Below the pieces are notes generated by a model, which did not search any database, had not been told where the DNA came from, and worked only from the letters and a program-made list of their open reading frames with translations. Position numbers and translations under genes: made by a program. Shown here piece after piece: positions 25,464 through 33,993 of a DNA stretch of 64,000 nt; positions within the stretch are counted from its first letter, which is position 1; the number at the start of each line of letters is the position of its first letter. Source of the stretch: Marinomonas transparens (GTDB lineage Bacteria > Pseudomonadota > Gammaproteobacteria > Pseudomonadales > Marinomonadaceae); NCBI RefSeq assembly GCF_016463975.1, contig NZ_JAEMNX010000018.1, positions 1 through 64,000 on the forward strand, given 5' to 3'.

Positions 25464-26690
25464 ATGGGCGATTTTCATCAAAACGGTATCATCACCACAC
25501 TTCACAATTTAGCACACCGTCCGCTAGAAGAAATGGAAGCAGAATTATGTGAGTTTGCAAAATCACGGCCTATGTCACTCATCCTGCCATGCCTGTATTC
25601 CGAGCTGGAAACAGATGCCATGCCTAATATTTTAAAACATCTTCAACAAGTGCCTTACCTGTCTGAAATCATCATAGGATTAGACCGAGCCACAGAAGAA
25701 CAATACCGACACGCGCTTGAATTCTTTAGTGTCTTACCGCAGAACTACAAGGTACTGTGGAACGATGGCCCCCGTTTAAGAGCCATAGACGGTGTGCTAA
25801 AAGGCGAGCATCTTTCGCCTTCTGATCCGGGTAAAGGCCGCAATGTTTGGTTCTGCATGGGCTACAACCTAGCCGCAGGCAAAGCCGAATCCATTGCCAT
25901 GCATGATTGCGATATCGTCACTTACGACAGAGAACTGCTCGCACGTCTTATTTACCCTGTTGCCAACCCAAACTTTAACTACGAATTCTGTAAGGGCTTT
26001 TATGCCCGTGCCGCCAATGGCAAAATGAATGGCCGAGTTAGTCGTTTATTAGTCACGCCTTTGCTGTATTCATTAAAAAAAGTCTTTGGTCATTTGGATT
26101 ATTTGGATTACCTAGACAGCTATCGTTATCCACTCGCGGGGGAGTTTTCCTTCCGCCGTGACGTGATGACGGATTTGCGTATTCCGAGCGATTGGGGATT
26201 AGAAATTGGTGTATTGAGTGAGATGTACCGTAACTTTTCCACCAACCGTTTATGCCAGGTAGACATTGCCGATATTTACGATCATAAGCACCAAGACCTA
26301 TCTGCCGAGAACGACGATGGTGGTTTATCTAAAATGTCTATAGATATTACCAAGGCCATCTTTAGAAAACTGGCCACTAATGGTACGATTTTCAACCAAG
26401 AGACATTCCGAACGATAAAAGCAACGTATTACCGTGTGGCTTTAGACTTTATTGAAACCTATCGTAATGACGCAGAAATCAACGGTTTAAAACTGGATGT
26501 TCACGCTGAAGAACAAGCCGTTGAACTTTTTGCTGCCAATATTATGAAAGCCGGCAATCAATATTTAGAAAACCCAATGGAGACGCCATTTATTCCAAGC
26601 TGGAACCGGGTTGTAAGTGCGTTCCCTGGCGTCATGCAGCAACTGGCGCTTGCGGTCGAACAAGACATGGCAGAATTTTCACCGAAGTAG
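25464..26690 (+). CDS. Glucosyl-3-phosphoglycerate synthase-like glycosyltransferase (GT81)
   Basis: A 408-residue cytoplasmic GT-A glycosyltransferase. MSLILPCLYSELE near residue 37 begins the nucleotide-binding fold, and IAMHDCDIVTYDRELLARL contains the DxD-like metal site. FNYEFCKGFYARAANGKMNGRVSRLL is the conserved segment of GpgS/MpgS enzymes. Between flanking genes for a HAD phosphatase and a GH13 phosphorylase, the expected reaction is NDP-glucose plus 3-phosphoglycerate to glucosyl-3-phosphoglycerate. AGGAGCAGCAATACT precedes the ATG. A clear terminator lies 32 bp past the stop codon, before the phosphorylase gene. Confidence 0.9.
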   Translation: MGDFHQNGIITTLHNLAHRPLEEMEAELCEFAKSRPMSLILPCLYSELETDAMPNILKHLQQVPYLSEIIIGLDRATEEQYRHALEFFSVLPQNYKVLWNDGPRLRAIDGVLKGEHLSPSDPGKGRNVWFCMGYNLAAGKAESIAMHDCDIVTYDRELLARLIYPVANPNFNYEFCKGFYARAANGKMNGRVSRLLVTPLLYSLKKVFGHLDYLDYLDSYRYPLAGEFSFRRDVMTDLRIPSDWGLEIGVLSEMYRNFSTNRLCQVDIADIYDHKHQDLSAENDDGGLSKMSIDITKAIFRKLATNGTIFNQETFRTIKATYYRVALDFIETYRNDAEINGLKLDVHAEEQAVELFAANIMKAGNQYLENPMETPFIPSWNRVVSAFPGVMQQLALAVEQDMAEFSPK

Positions 26691-26722
26691 CCTTTGGCTA
26701 GCCATTAAAACGTAACGTTATC

Positions 26723-26756
26723 ATCGAAACCTGATCAAAACAGGTTTCGATTTTTG
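26723..26756 (+). terminator. Terminator between GpgS-like and phosphorylase genes
   Basis: ATCGAAACCTG (26723-26733) and CAGGTTTCGAT (26741-26751) form a perfect 11-bp stem with a T tract. It would set the phosphorylase expression apart from the two biosynthetic genes. Confidence 0.85.
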
Positions 26757-26784
26757 CTTAATAACATCATCAAGGTAGGTAGAT

Positions 26785-28542
26785 ATGGAAAATGCATTAC
26801 CATCTCACTTAGAACAAAGGCTTGTTAGCCATCTTCAAACACTGTATCCCCATGTCGACGCCTCTGAACTTGCACGTAACTGCCTAACTAGGTTTCACCT
26901 AGACCCAAATACTGAGTCCCCAAGACCGCACACAAATATTTGGGATCAATCCGACATCATGCTCATTACCTATGCCGATACACTACGAGCAAAAGACGAA
27001 CCGCCACTAGAGACATTGCAAAAATTTGTCAAAAGCAAACTCTCCGACAGTATTTCAGCGGTGCACCTGTTGCCCTTTTTTCCTTACAGCTCTGATGATG
27101 GCTTTAGTGTGATGGACTACACCACCGTTAATCCTGCCAGCGGCAACTGGGATCATGTTTCTAAGATAGCGGAAGACTTTAAGGTTATGGGTGACTTGGT
27201 CATCAACCACTGTTCAAGCCGAAGCATGTGGTTTGAAAACTTCAAAGCGGGTGTTGACCCCGGTTCCAAATTCTTCTACGAAGCGGACCCCAACGCTGAC
27301 CTAAGCGCAGTCGTGCGGCCTCGAACTTCCCCTCTACTAAGAGAAGTACAGACCAAGAATGGCGAAAAACACGTTTGGTGTACCTTTAGCCATGATCAGA
27401 TAGATTTGAATTTCGAAAACCCTGAAGTGTTGCTGGAGTTTTTAGGCATTATTCGCCTTTATCTTGAAAAAGGCATTCGCTGGTTCCGTTTGGATGCAGT
27501 GGCTTTCCTTTGGAAAATCCCCGGTACAACCAGTATTAACTTACCTCAGACCCACGAAATCATCCGTTTACTGCGCCTAATGATTGAACATTACGCGCCG
27601 GATGCGGTAATCATTACGGAAACCAATATTCCAAACCAAGAGAACCTCACCTATTTTGGTAATGCCAACGAAGCCCATTTGATCTACAACTTTTCATTAC
27701 CCCCCTTGCTGATCAACAGTCTAGTAACAGGCAATTGCAGCCATTTAAAACAATGGCTCATGAGCATGCCGCCGGCACAACAGGGCACAACTTACCTAAA
27801 CTTCATTGCGTCACACGATGGTATTGGTTTGCGCCCTACAGAAGGCCTGCTATCAGAATGGGAGTTAGAAACCCTCATCAATACAATGAAACGCTTTGGC
27901 GGCAAACTCAGTTCTCGTACCACTCCACAGGGAGACGCCAAGCCTTACGAAATCAATATTAGTTTATGGAATGCCTTATCAGGCTCCGCGCAGCAGGGCC
28001 CAGATCAGTGGCAGTTTGCTCGCTTTCTCTGTGCCGCTGGCGTCATGATGGCACTAGAAGGCGTTCCAGCCTTCTATATTCACAGCTTATTTGGCACGGA
28101 GAATGACCTAGAGCGTGTCGATAATACCGGTCATTTTCGTTCTATTAACCGCCATATATGGGACATGGAAGACTTACAGCATGTACTAAATACGCCAACT
28201 CATCACCAAAAAGTATTTCAGAGCATCACCAAACTTACCCAGATTCGTCGTGCTCAGCAGGCTTTTCACCCCAATGCAACGCAATATGTTTTGCACATGG
28301 GAGAAAATCTGTTTGCTTTCTGGCGCCAGAGTTTGGATAGAAGGCAAAGTCTGTTTGCGGTATACAATATGACCGATCAGCCCCAACATTTTAACTTATC
28401 TGAGCTCAATCTTATCGCCACAGATGATTGGACAGACTTGATCACCGAGCAGGTTTATGAAGACCGTTTGGGTAAGGTCACCCTGATGCCTTACCAGTTT
28501 GTTTGGTTGACGAATAAAAAAGGCAAGCTCAAAACAAGCTAA
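26785..28542 (+). CDS. GH13_18 phosphorylase, probably glucosylglycerate phosphorylase
   Basis: A 585-residue alpha-glucan-fold enzyme of the sucrose phosphorylase subfamily. The nucleophile is in GIRWFRLDAVAFLW, the acid/base in AVIITETN, and the third carboxylate in FIASHDGIGLRP. ISAVHLLPFFPYSSDDGFSVMDY is the family's N-terminal signature. Glucosylglycerate phosphorylases of this subfamily sit beside gpgS and mpgP-like genes, as here, so reversible phosphorolysis of glucosylglycerate to glucose 1-phosphate and glycerate is the best inference. Sucrose phosphorylase is the alternative: no sucrose transporter or regulator is near. A strong terminator follows. Confidence 0.85.
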   Translation: MENALPSHLEQRLVSHLQTLYPHVDASELARNCLTRFHLDPNTESPRPHTNIWDQSDIMLITYADTLRAKDEPPLETLQKFVKSKLSDSISAVHLLPFFPYSSDDGFSVMDYTTVNPASGNWDHVSKIAEDFKVMGDLVINHCSSRSMWFENFKAGVDPGSKFFYEADPNADLSAVVRPRTSPLLREVQTKNGEKHVWCTFSHDQIDLNFENPEVLLEFLGIIRLYLEKGIRWFRLDAVAFLWKIPGTTSINLPQTHEIIRLLRLMIEHYAPDAVIITETNIPNQENLTYFGNANEAHLIYNFSLPPLLINSLVTGNCSHLKQWLMSMPPAQQGTTYLNFIASHDGIGLRPTEGLLSEWELETLINTMKRFGGKLSSRTTPQGDAKPYEINISLWNALSGSAQQGPDQWQFARFLCAAGVMMALEGVPAFYIHSLFGTENDLERVDNTGHFRSINRHIWDMEDLQHVLNTPTHHQKVFQSITKLTQIRRAQQAFHPNATQYVLHMGENLFAFWRQSLDRRQSLFAVYNMTDQPQHFNLSELNLIATDDWTDLITEQVYEDRLGKVTLMPYQFVWLTNKKGKLKTS

Positions 28543-28564
28543 TACCCAATCGCCAAACCTACAG

Positions 28565-28594
28565 AAAACGCGACCTACCTAGGTCGCGTTTTTT
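28565..28594 (+). terminator. Terminator after the phosphorylase
   Basis: AAAACGCGACCTA (28565-28577) and its complement at 28580-28592 form a 13-bp stem with a run of T. The same stem sequence ends the next gene at 31369-31394. Directly after it a 15-bp unit, ATGCCCCTCCAATAA, is repeated in tandem (28595-28624). Confidence 0.85.
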
Positions 28595-28812
28595 ATGCCC
28601 CTCCAATAAATGCCCCTCCAATAAGAAAGAATAAAACCCTAAAAAATAGACATTCATAAGGCTCAAGCACTTGTCTATTCCAAGAAAACAAATAAAACAA
28701 ACTTTATTTATATTTTTATAAAGAACAATCGACTTTATATTGCATTTTATTTACACTTTGTGTGCACTTTTTTACAAAAAATCAACTTCCCTGTGACTCT
28801 AGGAATTTTTTA

Positions 28813-31344
28813 ATGAAAATAAAAAGTATAAAAAACCTTTTTAAAAAATATACATATGACCTGAAAGCTAGGCTCCTTGCTGTATGTCTGGCATCAATGT
28901 TGTCTGGATTTTCCGCAAATGCCCAAGCCGGTATTTTTGATGATATAGCAGATGTTTTTGACGACATAATCGATCAAATAGAAAATCTTTTCTCTTCCGC
29001 CGGCAATGTCGCGGAATCGGTTGTCGAAAAAATAGATACTACCGTCATTGCGAACATAACCGGTCGTTGTACCACTGTGAAAGCCGATGATGACTCAGGT
29101 AATAGCGAAACAACCAATGTGGTGGAACAATGTGGCCATAGCATTGTTGAACTGAAAGACGTGTTTGAAGATCTAGGCGGCGAGATTGCTGAACAAGCAC
29201 AGGCTGTTGAAAATAGCTTAGGCGAAATTGCACAAGAGGAATGGGAAGATGCAACGGAACCCTTTACCAATGCCTCAAAAGAAGTCGTTGCGTTTTTAGG
29301 AGACACCAGCTTTAACGCAGTCAAAGGCGTCACGACTGATTTGTTAACGGCCATGCAAGACCCGAAAACAACCTTAGCGAATATCCCCATTCCCCTTGAT
29401 GAGTTTGCTAGCACAACTGATTTGGATCTCACTTATACCATTCCTTTAGGAGCTGCTGCTCTGGAACTCGGTTTAAGGGGAGCAGGGACTAAAACTATCG
29501 GTCAGGATGGCGTAAATTTCGTCGGCTTAACGGGAAAATTATTTGTTCGACTCAGGACAGTTGCAGGTTTGGGTTACACTCCAATGGCTTGGGCGCAAAT
29601 CACTTATGCTAATCCTATTATTAAAATTGAAGATGATCGCATTACCGGCATTTTTGTCATGCAACCTAACGGTTCAATTTCGCTCTCTGCTGTAGGTCTA
29701 CCGCTGCAATTCTCAGCAAGCTTAGAGCAACTAGTGAAAGCACCGGGGCTTCAAAAAATCACTGTTTTACAAAAGCTAGCTCAAGCGGTTTCTTTTGATG
29801 CCGATGTTGGCACAGTGGCGATCAGTTTCCCTTTAACCAACCAAACGGATACCCGCTTTAACTTCGATTTAGAGATCTCTGCAGGTGTAGATGCTATCGT
29901 AAATATTTTCGGGGGCTGGAATGTAAAAATTCTAGAACGGGTAAGTTGGAGCCGGAACTTCACACTTGATGTACCACCTTTACAGTTACCACTGTCTTCT
30001 ATTCCAGCGGGTCTGCTAGGCGAACTTGAAGCCAATTCTGAAGCAAGCTATGCGGAGAAAATTGCGTCTTATACATTTGATGATTCAGGTTCTAATTTGA
30101 TTGAAGATATGTCAGGTTACGGTAACCATGCCACCTTGGTTGGCGGTGTCACTCTGCAAGACGGTGCAGCCTATTTAAACGGCAATGACGGTTACATCGA
30201 TTTGCCTGACAACCTAATGGCCAACGCCGATGCCATTACTATCTACTCTGAGATTTACATTAATGAAGAACAAGCCTCGCCTTACTTCATTTATGGCCTA
30301 GGTAACAGCAATGGTGATTGGGGTGATGGCTACCTCTTTACCACAGGCGATATCTATCGCAGCGCACTTTCTAACTGTAACTGGACCTGTGAAGAAAGTA
30401 CCTTTGAAGAGCGTTTAAAAGTACCACGTGGTTCATGGCAGCAATTGGTTTACACAGTGGAAGATAACGTCGCTACCACCTATTTGAATGGCGATATTGT
30501 CAGTCAAAATACCAACATAACGATTAAACCAAGTGATATAGGTAACGGTAATACCGCCGCTAACTACATTGGTCGATCACTGTATAGTAATGACCATTAC
30601 TTTAACGGTGCAGTTCGTCACTTCGAAATCTGGAACGGTGCACTGACTCACGACGAGATCATTAGTAAATTTGGCGATACAAATACCATCACAGTAAGAG
30701 CTCGAGGCACCAATGGTAGCGAACAAGTCAGCTTGATTATCGGCGGTTCAACGATTGATACTTGGACCATGTCAACATCAATGCAAGACTACAGGGTCAA
30801 TACGTCTGTCCGTGGCGATATTCGCGTGGCGTTCCTTAATGATGGCGGTGATGTTCAAGTCGATTACATCAGTGTAAATGGCCAAGTTCGTCAATCTGAA
30901 GATCAAGACGATAATACTGGTGTTTGGGGCAATGGCTCTTGCGGTGGCGGAACCTATTCTGACTGGTTACATTGTATTGGTTCAATCGGTTACGGTACGG
31001 TACTCGACCAAAGCACCATCACGGTCAATGCACGAGGCACCACTGGCAGTGAACAAGTTAGTTTAACCATTGGCGGTTCAACCATTCAAACTTGGACCCT
31101 GTCGACATCAATGCAAGATTACACTGTTACAACGCCCGAACGTGGTGAAGTACGTGTAGCTTTCATTAACGACAATGATGGCGACAGGGACGTGCAAGTT
31201 GACTTCATCCGAGTTGATGGTCAAGTTCGACAAGCTGAAGATCAAGATGATAATACCGGTGTTTGGGGAAATGACTCTTGTGGTGGTGGAACCTATTCTG
31301 ATTGGCTAAATTGCAATGGCTCAATTGGCTTCGGCTCAAACTAA
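28813..31344 (+). CDS. Secreted protein: unknown N-terminal half, LamG-like domain, two CBM36/60-like xylan-binding domains
   Basis: An 843-residue exported protein. ATG 28813 is preceded by AGGAA; a GTG at 28762 would add 17 residues in front of the signal peptide. The signal peptide is about residues 1-38 (ending SANAQAG). Residues about 40-415 match nothing I recognise: an acidic helical stretch, then beta-rich sequence with GAAALELGLRGAG and LFVRLRTVAG. About 418-620 is a LamG/concanavalin-like domain (SYTFDDSGSNLIEDMSGYGN ... GYIDLPDNL). About 625-726 and 735-840 are two near-identical modules with GxEQVSLxIGGSTI, VRVAF-NDGG, QDDNTGVWGN and CGGGTYSDWL, matching Ca-dependent xylan-binding modules. 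No catalytic residues are evident. Polysaccharide binding is inferred. Confidence 0.82.
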   Translation: MKIKSIKNLFKKYTYDLKARLLAVCLASMLSGFSANAQAGIFDDIADVFDDIIDQIENLFSSAGNVAESVVEKIDTTVIANITGRCTTVKADDDSGNSETTNVVEQCGHSIVELKDVFEDLGGEIAEQAQAVENSLGEIAQEEWEDATEPFTNASKEVVAFLGDTSFNAVKGVTTDLLTAMQDPKTTLANIPIPLDEFASTTDLDLTYTIPLGAAALELGLRGAGTKTIGQDGVNFVGLTGKLFVRLRTVAGLGYTPMAWAQITYANPIIKIEDDRITGIFVMQPNGSISLSAVGLPLQFSASLEQLVKAPGLQKITVLQKLAQAVSFDADVGTVAISFPLTNQTDTRFNFDLEISAGVDAIVNIFGGWNVKILERVSWSRNFTLDVPPLQLPLSSIPAGLLGELEANSEASYAEKIASYTFDDSGSNLIEDMSGYGNHATLVGGVTLQDGAAYLNGNDGYIDLPDNLMANADAITIYSEIYINEEQASPYFIYGLGNSNGDWGDGYLFTTGDIYRSALSNCNWTCEESTFEERLKVPRGSWQQLVYTVEDNVATTYLNGDIVSQNTNITIKPSDIGNGNTAANYIGRSLYSNDHYFNGAVRHFEIWNGALTHDEIISKFGDTNTITVRARGTNGSEQVSLIIGGSTIDTWTMSTSMQDYRVNTSVRGDIRVAFLNDGGDVQVDYISVNGQVRQSEDQDDNTGVWGNGSCGGGTYSDWLHCIGSIGYGTVLDQSTITVNARGTTGSEQVSLTIGGSTIQTWTLSTSMQDYTVTTPERGEVRVAFINDNDGDRDVQVDFIRVDGQVRQAEDQDDNTGVWGNDSCGGGTYSDWLNCNGSIGFGSN

Positions 31345-31368
31345 TACAAGGTAATAAAACAAGCATTA

Positions 31369-31394
31369 AAAACGCGACCTAGGTCGCGTTTTTT
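31369..31394. terminator. Bidirectional terminator
   Basis: A perfect palindrome, AAAACGCGACCT joined to AGGTCGCGTTTT, with A and T tracts. It ends both the secreted-protein gene and, from the other side, the SMR transporter gene. It repeats the stem of the terminator at 28565-28594. Confidence 0.8.
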
Positions 31395-31422
31395 GTATTT
31401 CATAACCTATGCCCTAAAACGA

Positions 31423-31752
31423 TTAATGAGCAATGGTTTTCGAAAAAACATTAATCACCACGACACCAATGACAATCAAGGACATGCCAAGACAGGCAGC
31501 GAAATCGAGCTTTTCATTGGTAAAGAAATAGCCGAACAAAGAAATAAGCACAATACCAAGACCGGACCAAATGGCATATGTCACCCCAGTCGGCATGGAA
31601 CGCATCACAATCGTCAGCAAATAAAAAGAAATACCATAACCAGCGATAAGCACAATACTTGGCCCAAGCTTAGTAAAAGAATCCGATGCTTTTAACGCAG
31701 TTGTGGCAATCACTTCTGCCAAAATAGCCAAAAACAAAAGAAAATAGACCAT
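31423..31752 (-). CDS. SMR family multidrug efflux protein
   Basis: A 109-residue protein with four hydrophobic helices, the size and topology of EmrE/QacE-type transporters. The membrane-embedded glutamate that couples protons to drug export is present in LAEVIATTALKAS (Glu13). MPTGVTYAIWSGLGIVLI in helix 3 is the family signature for the quaternary-ammonium branch. ATG 31752 has AGGGGA seven bases upstream; the longer frame to 31800 adds a Cys- and Arg-rich tail that is unlikely. It acts as an antiparallel dimer in the inner membrane. Two other efflux genes sit upstream. Confidence 0.9.
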   Translation of the reverse strand: MVYFLLFLAILAEVIATTALKASDSFTKLGPSIVLIAGYGISFYLLTIVMRSMPTGVTYAIWSGLGIVLISLFGYFFTNEKLDFAACLGMSLIVIGVVVINVFSKTIAH

Positions 31753-31880
31753 AACTTGTCCCCTGTTAGCCCTCCGAAAGAAATAAGAGCAGCACTTCAA
31801 AAAAACACAGCTCTATTGAGATATCAAAACCGACCACTCATTCTTTGTTTTTTTTTATTTTTAGGAAAAATAAAAAACGT

Positions 31881-33734
31881 CTAAGCTTCCAGTTCTAACT
31901 CTACATCTTCCGCTAAGAAACCACCTGTTTGATGCGCCCAGAGTTTGGCATAAATACCCGTCTGTTGAATAAGCTCCTCATGGGAGCCCTGCTCCACGAT
32001 GCACCCTTCATCCAACACAATCAAACGATCCATCGCTGCTATAGTAGACAGGCGGTGGGCGATAGCGATAACCGTTTTCCCCTGCATCAACTTATACAAG
32101 CTATTTTGAATCGCAGCTTCCACTTCAGAATCTAATGCTGATGTAGCCTCATCTAAAATCAACAGTGGCGCATCTTTCAATAGCACACGAGCAATGGCAA
32201 TTCGCTGACGCTGGCCACCAGAAAGTTTAATGCCTCGTTCGCCCACCATGGCATCATAGCCAGTATTACCAAATGGATCACTCAAGGTTTGAATGAATTC
32301 ATGAGCTTCGGCTTTTTTCGCAGCAGCGATCATCTCTTCATCGCTGGCATCAGGCCGACCGTAAAGTAAATTCTCACGCACAGTCCTGTGCAACAAAGAG
32401 GTGTCCTGTGTAACCATACCAATGTTCTTGCGCAGAGAATCCTGTTTCACCTCGCTTATAACTTGCCCGTCGATGCGAATTTGCCCTGATTCAATATCAT
32501 GAAAACGCATCAGCAAATTCACTATAGTGGATTTCCCTGCCCCAGAGCGTCCGACTAAACCAACTCTTTCACCCGCCTTAATAGACAAGGTTAAATTCTC
32601 AATCACCTTGCTATCTTGCTTTCCGTAATGGAAGTTTACCTGATCATAGTCAATGACTCCTTTAGAAACGAGCATCTCAGGCGCATCTGGCTGATCTTTA
32701 ATATCAATAGGCTGCGACAAGGTTTTCATACCATCATTTACCATACCTATGTTTTCAAACAAGGCACTGACTTCCCACATAATCCATTGCGACATGCCAT
32801 TCAAACGCAGTGCTAAGGTCACCGCTATGGCAATGGCACCCACGCTAATAATGCTACCTGTCCACAACCAAATAGCTAATGCGGCAACCACAAAAGTTAA
32901 AAGATAATTGTTTGCTTGCACACCAACATTAAGCCAAGTCACCAAACGCATTTGCTTATAAACCGTTTGCAGAAAACCATCCATGCCTTCTTTGGCATAA
33001 GCGGCTTCACGCTCATTATGTGAAAACAGTTTTACAGTCGAAATATTGCTGTAGCTGTCAACCACTCGCCCTGTCATGGTAGAGCGAGCATCGGCTTGCT
33101 CCGAAGAAACTCTTTTAAGCTTTGGCACAAAGTAAAGCTGTAATGATACGTAAAAAATCAACCAACCTAACATGGGAAACATAAGTCGGTAATCTGCACT
33201 GGCGATCAACACGACCATGCCAACAAAATACACGGCGATATAAACCAAAACATCCATCAACTTCATCACGCTTTCTCGAACAGCGAGGGAGGTCTGCATA
33301 ATTTTTGTCGAGATACGTCCAGCAAATTCATCCTGAAAAAAGGACATGCTTTGACGCAAAATATAGAGATGAGACAACCAACGAATTCTCATCGGGTAAT
33401 TACCCAATAGAACTTGATGCAGAATGGCCGAATGCAAAAAAGTAATCAAAGGTATGACAACCAAGACCATCAAAGACATGAGCAATAAACTCCCACCTTC
33501 TTCCGCAAAAAAGGTACTAGGATCCTTGTCAATCAACCAATCCACTAGCTGCCCCATAAAACTGAACAAGGTCACTTCTAAAGTGGCAATCATGGCCGTT
33601 AGGATCGACATAATGATCAGTGGAAGCTCTACACCTTTAGAATAATAGCGGCAGAAAGCCACCAAGGTATTTGGGGCTTGTATTGAATCAATGTCCGGAT
33701 AAGGCTCTATCCATTTTTCAAAAAAACGTAACAT
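31881..33734 (-). CDS. ABC exporter, fused permease and ATPase
   Basis: A 617-residue half-transporter with about six transmembrane helices (residues 35-330) and a C-terminal ATPase. Walker A is GLVGRSGAGKSTI, the signature is KLSGGQRQRIAIARVLL, and Walker B is PLLILDEATSALDSE; the H-loop is IAIAHRLST. It is of the MsbA/multidrug type. Such half-transporters dimerise to export lipids or drugs. Its neighbours are an SMR pump (downstream) and a Bcr/CflA pump (divergent), which suggests drug export. It carries no accessory domain to narrow the substrate. Confidence 0.92.
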   Translation of the reverse strand: MLRFFEKWIEPYPDIDSIQAPNTLVAFCRYYSKGVELPLIIMSILTAMIATLEVTLFSFMGQLVDWLIDKDPSTFFAEEGGSLLLMSLMVLVVIPLITFLHSAILHQVLLGNYPMRIRWLSHLYILRQSMSFFQDEFAGRISTKIMQTSLAVRESVMKLMDVLVYIAVYFVGMVVLIASADYRLMFPMLGWLIFYVSLQLYFVPKLKRVSSEQADARSTMTGRVVDSYSNISTVKLFSHNEREAAYAKEGMDGFLQTVYKQMRLVTWLNVGVQANNYLLTFVVAALAIWLWTGSIISVGAIAIAVTLALRLNGMSQWIMWEVSALFENIGMVNDGMKTLSQPIDIKDQPDAPEMLVSKGVIDYDQVNFHYGKQDSKVIENLTLSIKAGERVGLVGRSGAGKSTIVNLLMRFHDIESGQIRIDGQVISEVKQDSLRKNIGMVTQDTSLLHRTVRENLLYGRPDASDEEMIAAAKKAEAHEFIQTLSDPFGNTGYDAMVGERGIKLSGGQRQRIAIARVLLKDAPLLILDEATSALDSEVEAAIQNSLYKLMQGKTVIAIAHRLSTIAAMDRLIVLDEGCIVEQGSHEELIQQTGIYAKLWAHQTGGFLAEDVELELEA

Positions 33735-33993
33735 GTTGCATCCTTAGTTAAGGTAATTCTCTGCACGATAAAATAGGTAACTAAACAGTCGATTGCTTAT
33801 TAATTTGGTGCAAAATTGAAACACGCCCTCAAAATGAACACCAGAAAAGAAACTCGTGATTGATTTACCCATCCGTACTTTCTAACTAATTACACAATTA
33901 TCTCTTAAAACAGCTTATAATACTGACTTGCGCAGGGGTCTATTTTAGCCTTACTCATTAAAAACCACCTTTCCATAATAAGTAGCTAATAAA

